64,000 nucleotides of DNA from Strobilurus pachycystidiatus. Lineage: Eukaryota > Basidiomycota > Agaricomycetes > Agaricales > Physalacriaceae. Shown here in pieces: positions 34,239 to 47,435 of this stretch. The notes beneath the pieces were generated by a model that was not told where the DNA came from, did no database searches, and was given only the letters and a program-made list of their open reading frames with translations. The stretch spans positions 1,054,001 to 1,118,000 of the forward strand of contig JAHLMK010000014.1 of the NCBI GenBank assembly GCA_019915135.1, in the 5' to 3' direction. A program made the position numbers and the translations under genes. Position 1 is the first letter of the stretch; each line of letters begins with the position of its first letter.

Positions 34239-34709
34239 TTATGTAGAGAAAGACGATAACCAATACCGATCGGACGTCTGCCAGTGCGTCATGCCATTAG
34301 CTGCTGCAGAGAAGCGAACAGCGTCGTAGGTTCTTAGCGCTCTACCGCCATCATCATGTTCATGATACCGCTCAACGAGTCTCGCCTGGTATTTTTTCCT
34401 CCGCAAGAAGGAACGGATCAAGTACCACGCGTCGGTCAAGTCTGGATCAAAACCGTAAATCAGTGAAGTCTTCTGTCCAACTTGAGACGCGTTTACGCTG
34501 ACGATGCACCCCAGAAACGCGTCAAAAGTCGAAACAGAAGTCTTCAAACGCGAAAAATTGAGGATCATGGTCTGTAAACGTTCCAAACTAGGCTTTTCGG
34601 CGAGTTTGACACCTCGCGGCGTTGGACAGAAAGCAGTCGAAACAGTCCTCCTTGGACATGTGCGCAATCGGATGCCTAAGAGTTCTATTATAGAGGGTGA
34701 CGGATTCAA
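34239..34709 (-). CDS. Possible unknown protein, single exon seen
   Basis: A 156-aa frame on the minus strand ends DRYWLSSFST. It has ordinary amino-acid composition and a few regular segments (LERLQTMILNFSRLK, GFDPDLTDAWYLIRSFLRRK, RYHEHDDGGRALRTYDAVRF). It is not recognised. A competing plus-strand frame overlaps at 34504-34899. A further upstream exon is possible, so the start is unsure. Confidence 0.35.
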   Translation of the reverse strand: MNPSPSIIELLGIRLRTCPRRTVSTAFCPTPRGVKLAEKPSLERLQTMILNFSRLKTSVSTFDAFLGCIVSVNASQVGQKTSLIYGFDPDLTDAWYLIRSFLRRKKYQARLVERYHEHDDGGRALRTYDAVRFSAAANGMTHWQTSDRYWLSSFST

Positions 34710-35252
34710 CCTGAGTGCCAGTAAGTGGCCGATCTACGCGTCGTATCGCGATCAAATTAAAATGACCTGTTCTGTTCAAGTCCGCAAGCCTTGGGATTAC
34801 GGAGAAACACTTGATTTCGAATGGGGTAGCCAGAGAGTCGAAACGGTTCCCGAAAAGTGGTGGTTTGTGTTTGAAGTGAAGGATAAAGAAGAAAACTGAA
34901 CGATTCGAGTATCATGCATCATGGGCCGCATTATCGTAATTCAGTAAGAATTATATATCGCGATTGGCCCCCCAGCACTGTGGACAGCCCGAGTCCTTGC
35001 GCCCCCATTATCTCCCAGTCGCGCTGGCGCAACCACGAGCCGCCGCTGGCCCTTACTAGACCCGCCTCCACCAGCGCAACCGAGTTTTCGCCGGCGGCCT
35101 CCTTGCCTGCCACAGCGTCTTTGAACGACGAGCGCCCGCGACTCTGTCATTTCCGCTCGTGAACATCTCCGAATCCGCTTGCGACTTCATCGCTCCCCGC
35201 CCTACGCATACACCCCTCGGCGTCTTTCGGCCCCTCACGTCAACAGAATAAT

Positions 35253-36574
35253 CTACGCTGTCGCCCATACGAGGAGAGCAGATGTAAGAACATCCACAGA
35301 ACCACCATCTGTCTCCATAACCGTGCTCGTTTCTTGCTCGCGCATGATATCATCATACTCTTCCGCTGCTCCCGACATGTTGGCGACGCGTGCACATGCA
35401 GCACGGATGTGAATCAGCGCAGGGCTAGGGAGTGCGGGGATAGGCATGCCTGTTCGCACGCATTCTGCCACTACATCTGGATCCACTTCAAATGTTACGC
35501 GATCGGGTGGCCGCTGAACTAATGTTTTGAACATCGGAGAATTTGCACAGATGTCGTATGTGTGAGGCTGTTTTTGAGGCAAAGTTTGAGTCTTGAAGAT
35601 GAATAGTAAATGGCAACCTACCTTCCCAGGCACCTGTTCTAACCAGAATACGTAGGTATCAAATAAGGTGTGGAGACTCATACACATTGTCAAGACGTTC
35701 GAGAGGTTGTTGACGTTAGGTCCCATCAGGCCTTTGACCACGTCGGCAAGACCGAACAAGTCCAGCATCGCGAACGTCGCGTCGGCGTAACCAGCAGCCT
35801 TAGATGGGATTAGAACCTCTAATCTCCTGGTATACACGGTAAAAGTTAAACTACCTTGTTGCTGGTGTTTTCTGAGAACAACCGGGCACATTGCGTTACG
35901 TCAACCCTACGGTGCTCGTCCCGACGATGTTGCGCTAGAGAAGGATGTTTATCCGTCGAATCAAAATCGAAGTCGCCAGTGAGCATGCACTTGAACCCGT
36001 CCCGGAGTAAAGCCTAATGCAGGTTAACAGAGGAAGATAACTTGAAGTAATCTGAGCATCACGCACCTGCTTCTTAGCGTCACCAGAGGTTTTGGGTGTC
36101 TCAGCCATACCCTCAAGAATCCGTTTCTTGACTGTCTCGAAGGAGGGCGGAGAGTGGTCTTCCGACGGGGTGGATATCGGACTAGCATCCGGACGAACTG
36201 TTTGGTTGAGTACGATAGTATGGATACGATGAGAGTCACTCACACGACCGCATCACATACGACCTCAGCCGGATCCCTAGTTGAAGAAGCTTTGGGACTG
36301 CCTTCTCTTCCTCAGTCTGGTCGTAACAAGAGCGTATCTCCCGATGAACGTGTTGATAGGGGATGAGTCCGAAGGCGTTCGTATTTGCATGATCCCAGAA
36401 GTCCTTGAGGAACAAGCCGAGAACTAGGATGCCTGTGATGCTGGCTTGACGCTCCGCCTTGTCCATCAGCTGCTTGGCAAAAACCTCCGCGCTCAACAGA
36501 TGTCGCCACGCGCTTGTCCCATGCTCCTCGAATTCGACTCTCAACTGGGAGAGAGACTCAATTTTGATGATCAT
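35253..36574 (-). CDS. HNH-endonuclease-like domain protein
   Basis: Starts MIIKIESLSQLRVEFEEHGT and runs through several exons to a stop at 35253. After a helical N-terminal region, the central part reads RDGFKCMLTGDFDFDS, with CARLFSENTSNK, SNVLTMCMSLHTLFDTYVFW and CHLLFIFKTQ further on, the layout of the fungal HNH_2-type domain (a RDG.xC..TG motif plus a later H in an SLHT..D context). Such proteins are common in basidiomycetes and their targets are unknown. Whether it still cleaves DNA cannot be told, because the first His of the triad is not obvious. An upstream start at 36709 is possible but less likely. Confidence 0.7.
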
Positions 36575-36927
36575 GGTAGGTGACAAAGGTAACGTCGCGC
36601 TTCTTTGTGTTTGTGAAGGTTTGAAATTGTAATCATGGCGGTGGATCAAGAACAAATTCGCAATTTCGTGTCCCCTGGGCTTTGTGAGCGATCCATTACC
36701 GATTCTCATCTCACAGCTGTCGAAGTACGATTATGGGATGTGCCTAAGTTGTAGTAATTGTAGGTGTTGGCATAGATTAGGTCTAAAATGTAGGTACGAA
36801 GGCGCCAAAAAAAGTAGTGATACAAAAAATGTCGAGATATGTGATACAACAACAAAACATCAATACTGGGAGAGCAGATCATAGCATACAAAGAGGGAGG
36901 AGGAGGAGGAGCGGTCGAAACGACCAT

Positions 36928-39900
36928 TCATTTCTTCCGGGACATATTGGGCGGCTTCGAGCCAGATGTGGACGACGGTTTAGCTCGCTTCGCTTGTCTA
37001 GATTCTGGCAGTGCATTTTCTGCTGGGCGTTTGCGTGGATCTACATCGATATTGAGAAACAGGACTCCATCCCAAGCTGAATCAAACACATACCAGATGC
37101 TGTCGCAGTCGATGCCGGTCGAGACGAAGTCGAAGAATTAGAGGGTTGATGGGCGTTGTTTGCTAATAGATGAATGTGTAAGCAATTCCACCACATCCAC
37201 GATGCAAAACCCATACCTGTAGGCGCGGGGACTCGGTTAGCTTCCTTCATCAAACGGAATCTTTGGAGACCCTCAGATATCGAGGTAGCAGACAGTGACG
37301 AGGGCACATGTGCAGAAATCGTCGGGGAGTAAGACGGTGTAGATCCTGATGCCATCCGCATAGACGGCAATTGCGCCACGGGGATCTTCGGCGAGGACGA
37401 TGCAGGCGTACTACTGTTGCTATCGATGTGTGTCCGGACACGAGGTCGAGGAGGGCCGGAGGGCATTGAGGTATCAAAGTTAGGCGCGTTGACAGCCGTA
37501 TTGGATGTTGATGAAGACGAGGAGCGCCCGTTCGACAGCCCCATAATTCTAGACGATGGCTTGGGCTTGGAAGACACCGGTGTAGGGAGGGCAGCAGCGT
37601 TGCGCAATTGCGTGTTCACAGGAGTGGTTATCGATGAACTTTCGCCTTCGCTAGGCTCATCCTTGGCTGTCGAAATAATTAGCAGTTGTTCCTGGCAGCG
37701 AATGGGACATGATATCGTACCAACGACATCCGGACTCTTTGAGAGCTTCTCCTTCAACCTCTTTTTGCTCTGTTTCAACTCCCCAATGGTCTTCTCGTGC
37801 TGCACACACTTCTCCCATGACACATTGGTAACCTTCTGCGCCACCAGCAGCCACTTCTTCAACTGCTTGATCAGCCCAAGCGGTACCCTCGGCGTTGTGT
37901 CCGCAACAGTCAGGACATTTTCAATCCCACACTCCGGGTAGGCCTTTAACAGCGCCTTGCCCGCCGTCTGCACGTCCTTCACCAGTGGTGCAATCTCCTT
38001 CACCCCAGCCAACAGCTTCCCCGCAAAGACGAACCCATACTGCTCATCCTGCACAATCCCAGCTGCCTCCAGCGCCGCCCTAAACTTGTCCTGTTCCTCC
38101 GCCTTCGTCTTCTCCCTCTCCAACTGCTTTTCCAACTGTTCTACCCTCGCCTTCGCCCGTCCACACGTCTCCTTCTCCTTATCCCGCTGATCCCTGTACC
38201 CAGCAGCGTGCTTGATGACATCCCGATACAACTTCTCGTACCCATCCCCGGCATTGATCGCGGCATCGAGCCACTCCTCCAAAATCCGCAAAAAGTCCAA
38301 GAGGCTGAACGGCGCGAACATCTCCACTGTCATCTTCGCCGCCTCGGCTGTCAAATCGCCCTGTGCAGCGGACAGCTCCTGGCACATCAAGTGTATAGCG
38401 TACACTGTCTCGAGGACCTTCTCGAGGGCAGCGGTAGAGTCGTCGCTGAAAGAGAATGATTGGTCCTCGAAGGAATACTGAAGCCCCATCCGCTGGAGAG
38501 AAAGAAGCAGATCGGGTTGGTTCGCCTTGGTGACAGCAGCATCCCGCTCCTGAGTCAGCTTCTGGACCTGCTGCTCCAACGAAGTGACCCGCGGCGACCT
38601 CTCGCGAGCGGTAGCGTTCCGGTCTCGCATCTCCAACGGCGAGGTGGAATTGCGCCTCGCATCGTCCCGCTCCCTCGTCGCATTGTCCCTCTCCGTCGTC
38701 AAATTGCGCACCTGGGACTCAAACGAGGCGATCTGCGGCACTATGTGCAGCCGGACTTGCTGAAGCGTGTCCTCGCGCTCACGAAGCTTGGCTATGAGGT
38801 CAACACGCTCCTTCGAGAGCATGGTGATTTGACTGCGTTGCGATGCTGCGAGGTCCTCCGACATAGCCTCTGGTCGATCGAGCAGCCCATCCCGTTCCGT
38901 CGTCAACGCATCAACCCGCCCCCGGAGCTCAGATAGCAGCCTCTGTGCGTCCACGCCCTTTTTCTGCAACTCCTCCCGCTCAATTTTGACCCCATCCAGC
39001 TCCTTTCTGACCCCATCCAGCTTCCGCCTCAACTCGCCCAACTTCTCCGGCATCTCCCTATGCAGGATGTCCTGGACCCTCGCCTCGCTCGCTACCAGCT
39101 TTCTCCGCAGTTCCTCCCTCTCAGTCTGTACACGGGTCTGATCAGCGAGCAAGGTTCCGAGCTCCTTCTGAATGGCGGTCTTCTCCGACTCGAGGCGCTG
39201 GATCGAAGCGGAAGAGTTCGCAACGACCGAACGTAGGTCCGTAATGGTGATGTCGCGCTCAGAGAGCAGGCCTTGGGACGTCTCAAGCTCTGACCGTGCA
39301 TGGGCGATAGTCCCCTCCGCCACCTTCCTCGCCTCATTGAGCGTCGATATGTTGTCATCACGTTCCGATACTAGGCCCTCCGATGTTTTCAAATCGGCAC
39401 GAGCTTGGTCCAGTTTCGTTGAGACGGCGGTTTCGGCAGCTCTGAGAATCGATATGGTCTCGTCGTTATCGGATAGTTGACCTCGTAGTTTATCGACCTC
39501 GGCAATGGCAGTATCCCAGCCCTTGGTCGAGGCCTGATGAGCAGAGACCGCAGCTGCCTTCTCCTTTTCGAGTAGGGAGATGGTTTCATCGCGCTGTTTG
39601 GCCGAATTGTTACTGTTCTCCAGTGACGAGCGGGCACGATCGCGCTCTGTGGTCAACAAGTCGATAGCTTCCTTCTGCTCCTTGCATTCGGACAAGAGGG
39701 TCTCGTACTGCTGAGACACCTTGTCGTGCTCCCTAAACAGGTCCTCGGCATCCTAGAGATACCATCAGTCACAGTTGGCAATAAGGGGAAAAGAAAATAC
39801 CTTCTGGCACTCGTCGCGTTCCTTGGTCAATGACTCCTTCTCCGACGTGAGACGCGAGATCTGAGTGTCTATTTCAGCCTTTTCCGTTTCGAACTGCAGA

Positions 39901-41269
39901 AGTTGCCGTCAGTATCGCTATCGCAAGATTGAGAAAAAACGTTCACCTTCTTCAGATTTTCCCGCTCCATTGACAACTTGTCCCGCTCGAGAACCAACGT
40001 CTCCATGTCCCCTCTCAGACGCGCAATCTGAGTATTCGCCGCCGCCTTCTCAGACTGGAGCTGGAAGATTGTGGTACCACATCCAGAATGTGACATGCGC
40101 GCCGCTGCTTCGAGTTCCGTCATCCGAGCGACAGAGGCCTTGAGTAGAGAAATTTGGGCGTTGCGTTCCTCGAGCATTTTCTTGGCGGTCTGCAAATTCT
40201 TGGAGGTATCCGCTTCGAGTTTCTTGAACTGCTCGATAGAGCTTCGCAAGCCGGCTGTCTGGGAGTTGCGTGTGGTAAGCATCGCCTGGGTGGTAGACAA
40301 CTTGTTTTCGAGCTCAGTGACCCTTTCACGTAGCTGCATAGCAGAGTCGGCGCCATCCTGTGCATCCACCAGCCTCTGCCCAGATTGCTTTGCCTCCTGT
40401 TCGAGTTCCTTGACCCGTTGACGCAGAGAGTCGGCAGCATCGTTGAACCGTCGCCTCTCCGCTAGAGCTGAATCACGTTCCTCTTCGAGTTCAGTGACCC
40501 GCTTTCGCAGATTGGTAGCAGACCTTTCTGTCGCGGTGCGGAGCGCGTCGATGGCTGCTACCAGTCGTTGATCCCTCTCCTTCAACTGAGAAACCTCCGT
40601 CCGAGCTGCGTCGCGTTCTCCATTGAACTCCGTGACCTGCCTGCGAAGATCGGTAATTGTCAGATAGGAGGAGTGTGTTTCGGCAGTAGAGGCGGCCTGT
40701 GTCTTTAGAATGTCCCGTTCTGCCTCCAGGTTCGTAATCGTCTGCGACTTGGCCGAGAGTTCTGTAGCCAGCTTATTCTTGGCGGTCAAAGCTGCATCGC
40801 GTGCGGATGTGACGGCGGTCATGGCCAGAGCGAGCTCGCCGAGGCGGAATTCAACCTGCGCCTTGGCGTTCTGCGACATGGCCAGGGATCGGCGGAGGGT
40901 GTCGATAAGCACTTTGTGGTCCGCCGCTTGGTTCAGCTTTTCCTGCAGGTCAGCAAACTCCCCCTTTACCCGTTCCTTCTCGTCCGCCGCCCTCTGTCTC
41001 TCCTCGTCGGCGCGCGCAACGTCCGCGAGGGCAGTATCGCGCTCTCTACGCAGCCTGATGGCTTCAACATTGCCGGGCTGTCCCGATGCCATGGCCTCCA
41101 GTTCCTGTAGTTGTTGTTGATAGCTTTGATGAATCACAAGCGCATTCTTGTTCATCTCTTCGTGCATATAAGCAAGGAGGGCGTCGGCGCCCAGTGTAAT
41201 AGCTGACGAGCGCTTCACTCGCGGCTGTCCAGGCGGCGCGACAGGCGCTGCGACCGCCGGCGCCGACAT
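36928..41269 (-). CDS. Long coiled-coil protein
   Basis: Starts MSAPAVAAPVAPPGQPRVKR. Most of its roughly 1,370 residues are heptad-like Glu/Lys/Arg/Leu/Gln repeats (many copies of ERD.A..E, TELE.ERD), with introns at about 39893-39944 and 39753-39800. The C-terminal 250 residues turn Ser/Pro/Thr-rich and end with a compact piece (DSIWYVFDSAWDGVLFLNI) and a basic bipartite stretch (RKRP...RQAKRAK) that could be a nuclear signal. Long coiled-coil proteins act as tethers or scaffolds (Golgi, septum, nuclear envelope), but sequence alone does not say which. The stop is at 36928-36930. Confidence 0.75.
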
Positions 41270-44200
41270 CGTGAGGCAAAAGGGAGAAATACTTAATCAT
41301 CTTTCCGCCCTGACTTTCAGCCGAAAATAATTATTAATAAATTCGAAATCATAAGCCCTGACCTCGCCTTTATCTTGTTCCACTCGCACCAGCGTAGTCC
41401 AAACTACTAGAGAGTAGCGCGCAAACGCGTCCGGTCATTGTTCATAGTCAAGATGCGGCTCATGGATGGACGTACCGCATGCACGTGAAGATCGGCGGCT
41501 GAACGCGGCTTGACAGGCTACATTCATCCCAATCATTAGCGCGACGGTGAAATACTTACAAGCTGTATTCGAACGAGCTGGATATGCACCACCAGATTGG
41601 GAGCAGCCGGGTTCTACGTGGCCACTCTCCTTGGCTCATCGACTACCATCCTTTATATATACCTTGGCGCCACCGCCTAAGCCTCGCCGTCCAGGAAATT
41701 CCAATCCTCGCCGCAAGCGGTCATTTGCAGACCAGAAACCTCTTTGTCTAGTTCTCGGACACCATGAACGCGTAAATCCGGGCAAGTTCACAAAGTACGT
41801 CGCCCTTTTTTGCCATAAACAAGTCAGTCTCAAGTTACACAATGATCCACAGCACAAGACTGGAAGGACGTGGAGCGTGGATCTTTGCATCGCTTGTTTT
41901 GAAGCACGTAGCTTGCTTGTGATGCTATTGGCTGGCGTCGATGGTGTGTAATGGCCAAGCCACCCTTCAATATTCAATGAGCGCTGAACCATGCGGAGCG
42001 CGATACAGCTCCATAGAGCTCTCTCCTATCCCTCTTGTAGCCCGCCCTACATACTCGCGTCGCTTCATCAGCGTTGATTTGATGTCATTCGGCCATCGGT
42101 CAGTACAAATCTGTACAAATCCTTTCTTCTCCATAGCATCCGCCTCGCTAAACTTGACCCTGCTAGCTTCCATTCTGACCGCAGAACATGGTTCCACTCG
42201 AAATATCGCCGGTCAGAACAAGGTCAGAATATTCGCTGCCTTGGAGGGAGCGAGCTCGATTTTCTGTCATTTATTGCAGTGGACGCAGTCGTGCACTGAA
42301 GTATCCAGAATCAACGTCTTTTCAATGAACCTCGCCCATGCCAAGTAGTGCCCCCCAACTGGCACTTTGGCTACTTCCACTCCCCGACCACGCTAGCACT
42401 CCACGGACCACCATCTATCGCCCGTGTTAGTGATCACGTCCACACCCCACATTCACTTAGACTAAACTTGCTCTCGTCTTCTGAGTTCTCAGGCTTCCAT
42501 TCAACAGACCACACAGGAACTGGTGGTATCCCGCGCCACCGTCGGCGAAATCACAACGGCCACATGTTTTCTCCGCCGAACTCTTGTCTCCTTTCGCCTT
42601 TCGTCGGGATCTGTAGCCCGAACCTGCGTCGTATCATGTTGCACTGTGGGTCCATGTTCAGATTCGGGGCCGCCCGCCGCCCTACATCCAGCTCCATAGC
42701 ACGCGGTCGAGGATTTTTGTGGCGGAGACCGCCTACAATTCCGACATCAGAATGTATAATGGCGTTACACTCTGGTCTTTCTGGCGTGAGTGTCAGCGCT
42801 AGCCTCTTTGATTTGATACGAAGTGAATGCTGAACGGGAAAGTCCGCGGCCCCTCATGGTATGCATGTCTCGATTCTCGTGTTCCAACTCACATGTCCTT
42901 CCACAGTGTGGCTCAGTGGGTGAGGGATATGACATTCATGGACACTTACTTGTCTAGCGTCCGTACTCAGCGTATTCGATTCGAATACTGATTTTTTTTC
43001 ACTGTCATTTATGATACCATCGATGTTTTCGATAACCAGCTGAGGTCCTGAGGAGCCCACCCGGGGGCATTTCGAGATCGATTTTGGCTGCTAGATCAAA
43101 ACTCGTGCTCAAAAACGAGGCCCGCGAGTCATTGTGAGCTCAGATCGACAGTGTACAGCTCCTTTGCTGCCTCAAAGTCGGTGCCGGTGAGTGCCCTCAA
43201 ACGTGTCTCTATTCACAGGCAGTGTTGAACTCCTTGACTCAGAAAAGCCGGGCATCTGTCTTCTCTCCGGCGTCCATGCATGCAACGCGAGGCAGTCAAC
43301 GTGCAAACCAAAGTAAAAGCTCGGTACCTACGTTGTAAGGCAGTGCCTTCTTTGCGCGCACTACTCTCGGTCAGTTCCGAGGGGCCACTAAACCGAAGAT
43401 ATGTAACTCCGACCCATCATCCTTTTCAAGGTATTCGCCTAAGGTATTTTTAATTGTGGCATGACCGCAATAGTCAACCTCAAAGAACCAGCATGTTCCT
43501 GACTCTGTAGATGTATTCTTGGCAACAAGACGTGTTGTGTGGCGCTTGATGGAAGCCGCTCGGCGGTGTCTGGTACGGCGGGGAAATATCGCGCTGGGTA
43601 TCGCGTAGTAACGATCGCGATTTGCTGCAGGGTAAGCGAGTCGGCGTTGTTCCTTTTCAGTCATGATATTGATTCAGGCGCAGTTGTGTGGTTCAATTTT
43701 GTGGCTCTGCTTCCGTACCCGAGCTTAACTGCTCGCTTACAATCATCATGTAAGGGTCGCAGCAAATGTCCTTGTCCTTGTTCTTGTTCTTGTTTTCTTG
43801 TCGGCCTCGCTTTGAGCACTTCTCCATACCTGATTGTTCTCCTGAGAAACCCACAAACAGTTGCTGATCTTGTTTTTTTTTTTTCAAGATAATTATTTGC
43901 ACAATTGCAGTCGTGGCTCGGGGAAAGTGGGTCCACTGCGCACTGAATCCTGATGATGATACTTAGATTATTATCGATCGACAGAAGACCTTCGCCAGGA
44001 TGCCGTCGCCATCAGGGCCTGAGATTGCTTTGGGGTCCCGAATTTTCACGCGCTCTATGTTCCCCTTCACTCAACCAAGTTGCTTCACGCCTCGCTTTAG
44101 GCCCGAAGCTGCTAATGCAATCTTAATAGTATGGCAATCTCCTTGAATGAAAACGAGTACTTACATACTGTCACCAGAAGAGCTATAAACTGCTCATTTC

Positions 44201-44546
44201 GGACTGGCGTTGTTCCCTCTATCTCACAACGCGATAAAAGCCTTGTTCCAACCTTGTTCTCGACAGTCAAACAATACGCGACTGACCCTGTTTGTGTGTA
44301 CCTGCGTGGGTCCAATTCGCCGGATAGACATTTGTTAGGGCTTACTGAAAGCATATATAGTTCCGGACTGCTATAAAACATAATATTCAGCCACGACCAC
44401 GTTCTGAACTGCTATGTATTGCCCGGACAGCCCATCTTATCACTTCACAGCTACGTCCTGGCATGTCGGCTTTGCTGACCCGGAACAATTGGGGCAAACA
44501 ACAACATGCGACAACCGACCGACTCAAGCGCCACATTCCGAATCGG
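41270..44546. other. Mostly intergenic, no confident gene
   Basis: A plus-strand frame at 41547-41951 (134 aa, with a basic PRRPGNSNPRRKRSF segment) could be a small gene, but has no recognised domain or clear splice sites. Frames at 42348-42833 and 43539-43892 look random. A poly-T stretch lies near 43869-43885 next to TTGTTCTTG repeats. I see nothing else. Confidence 0.4.
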
Positions 44547-44555
44547 TTATAAAAG
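44547..44555 (+). promoter_or_regulatory. TATA box of the C2H2 gene
   Basis: TTATAAAAG lies about 115 bp upstream of the ATG at 44666 and is followed by a pyrimidine-rich leader. Confidence 0.55.
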
Positions 44556-44665
44556 AGCCTGTCCTTGTATCACCTACTCCCATCTTCGCGTACTCTCGCA
44601 TTACTCCCCTCTGTCTAGCATCACTCATTCCCTCTCCGGATCCTCCAACCTATCATTCGCAGACG

Positions 44666-45910
44666 ATGGATGCGCCTGACCTTCCGGATGCCTCATCTAC
44701 CCTGTCACCTGCGGGCTATCCTACATATCCTTTAGACGCCACACCCAACGTGTTTCCGTCTATAGGATACATGTCTGTCCCGCTGCCCTCCTATGCGACT
44801 GACACTAACTACAACGACAACATGTCCACGCCCGTCACTGCACCGCGTTTCCATCGATACGCCCGTACAAACCCATACCCATCTTGGGGCTCTCCTCATC
44901 CTTCCCTATCTCTCGCGCCCACACCTGCGCCTTCTCCTTCAGCATCACAACTCCCCCCGGGTCTACCAATGCCCTCAACGGGGACTGATGTGAACGTGCA
45001 ATACCCGCCTGAGCATATCCTCGAGTATCTGCGTGCGCAGGCCCCGGTTTACCGCCCTGCGTGGAATCCCGCCAGCCTCGAGCCACGGAAGCCGGTGCTA
45101 CCATCACAAAGAGGCATCGAAGACTTTCCTGTGGCAAGTAAGAAAAAACCCAAGATGCACCGATGCGAGATTTGCGGTCACGAATTCCCTCGGTAGGTCC
45201 TTTCCATCCGTCGCACTCCTCTTGGATTCTCACTCTGAGTAGGCCGAGCGGCTTGGCGACCCACATGAATAGCCACACCAACCTCAGGCGTCAGTATTCA
45301 TTTGATCGTGTTATCTGTGGCGTTAATCAGATCTAACAGCATTCCCTTGTATCTTCCCTGGATGCCCCAAGGCGTTTGGGGTACGCTCCAACGCAAAGCG
45401 ACACCTCCGCACACACGGCATTAACGCACAGACTCCCAAGTCCAAGTCCAAGTCTAAGTCTGGCACCCCAAATCCCCCGAGTGATGACAGTGATAGTAAA
45501 TACAACAGTATAACTTGGTCCAACGAGCACTACGCCTCTTCTTCTTCAGCATCTCGTCAAGCCTCCTCATACCCGCGTTCTTGGCCAGGAGCCAGGGTTG
45601 AGCTCTCCGACTGCGCCGATCTATACCGGCTCCCCGCCGAGCCCGAATCGTCCTCCGAATACGCTCCCAGCGAACTCGGCGACGGCAGTGCCAGTGAAGG
45701 TTCCCCCTCGGTACCCGCAGAGTGGTCTCCTTACCAGGCCACCGCTTACCTCAGTGCGGATGAAAGCCCGCTGCTATCGCCAGACTCGGAGTCAAAGGTG
45801 AGTTAAATCATACCCCCCATCTCGTATCCCTGTCTTGAACTATTGGATAGAATGTTTCTCCGCTTACTTGGCCACTCAGTGCTGCTAGAGTCCTAGCGGC
45901 AAGTTCTTGA
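44666..45910 (+). CDS. C2H2 zinc-finger transcription factor, 363 aa
   Basis: Exons 44666-45192, 45243-45289, 45340-45797 and 45851-45910 give 363 residues. The N-terminal 160 residues are Pro/Ser/Thr/Tyr-rich, like an activation domain. Two C2H2 fingers are split by introns: CEICGHEFPRPSGLATHMNSH and, after the linker TNLRPF, CIFPGCPKAFGVRSNAKRH with the following LRTH. The second finger has the C-x4-C spacing seen in many basidiomycete regulators. A KSKSKSKS stretch and an acidic Ser-rich tail follow. It should bind DNA in the nucleus; targets are unknown. If the last intron is not spliced, translation stops at 45806. Confidence 0.85.
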
Positions 45911-47435
45911 AACGACAATCCGGTTGTCGTCACAAGTATCTGTACATTATGTACATACGACTAGCAACTCATCGTTGGCCCGCATATGATATCGTAGAAA
46001 CCAAGCTTAATTCTGATACACCCAATGCATCTGTACTAACTGACCAGTCTCTGTATACCTTCCGTCCACATTACATTAGATTACATTGGTGTGTTGCTAG
46101 TCCAATTTGACCAGTCGATGTAATACATCCTCATGCTCGTACGTACCGCAAAGTCTATACGAGTGTGAGTTGTCTTCAGGTGCATACAGTACGCCTTGTC
46201 CAGGCTTCGGGTTACTCAAATAACATCGTCTTACGGTGACAATCAGGCATACGACTGTTTGCGTTTACCTTTAGGTCGCTTCCGTCGCCTTGAAGTGAGG
46301 CCGTATCGCAAGTATGAGTAAGTTTCCGGTTAATCGAATTCGATTTTGTGTGCGCCTGACAAGATATCTTTCCATGATCAATCAGAGGTAGGTTTCCGGC
46401 GGTGCCTCGACGCAAAACCCGAAGACGGATTGAAAGTATGGCCACATCGTGGTCGATTTAGTACGGGTGCCGATGCGCATCTGGCTAACTCGTCGACTTA
46501 CTGACTCATTTGCTGGTGCGTCTCATATCGAGGTCGAATTGCTAATTCGAAATCGATTTACTGTGTGTGCCCTTACTGGAGCATGGTTGAGTATCTTCCA
46601 ATTGCAAGGGCTTGAGTAGAAATAGTAGGTTTCCGACTGCAACTCAAAGTCGGTTCATCACTGCGCCTTACTCTTTTCCCAGAGATACTTCGAGCCCGCC
46701 CGAGTGGATTCGCAGCACTGCATACCTAATATTGAGTTTGTGGTGAGGCGACCAACGCTAAGCAAGATCGATATTCTAACTAACTCAAGTCCCAAGACCT
46801 TCGAATTTGTTCTCTTCGGCAACTTCGAGCATTCAACCACATGCATGGTGGAGGTCACTGAGCACTAAGAGTACCTCGAGGACATCTCATGATCACTGAG
46901 AATTCGGTTCCTCCCTCATCGACATCGTGGATAGGACACCATTGACTAATGAGAGACCTTCCTGCTCGTCACCGTTGTTCCTGCGTCCTCAAGAGAGAAA
47001 GAGGTTACCGTGATAACCAAGATATTCCGCCAGATTGACACTGAACGCAGTGACATCGCAGCAGAATCTCTCTCATCCTAGTGGCCGTACTTACGCGGCT
47101 ATGCTCAAAAGACATTCTGATGGCCTGACATCCGTCATCCGTCGACATAGCGTCAAGAAAAACACATGCATTTTCAACTTACGCAACATCGACCCGATAA
47201 CAATTCATATAAAGTACCTGCTCCACTGTCAGTGTCATTACGCTGTAGGCACTGTACACGTACCGATAATTCTACAGTGGGCTACAATGCAACTTGATTA
47301 GGCATCAGAGTCTGTCACACCACAGGAAACCAAGTATACTCACTTCAACAAAAAAGAAAACAGAGATACAATTGATGCCCTAACAGCCTAGTTTCGAAGA
47401 GAGAGGGGGGGAGAGGGGTGTCCAAGCGAGTGTGG
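45911..47435. other. Intergenic stretch, no gene supported
   Basis: Only short frames occur. AGGTTTCCG motifs recur near 46322, 46390 and 46626 together with AATTCGA-type palindromes, suggesting an old dispersed repeat, but I could not define a unit. Confidence 0.4.
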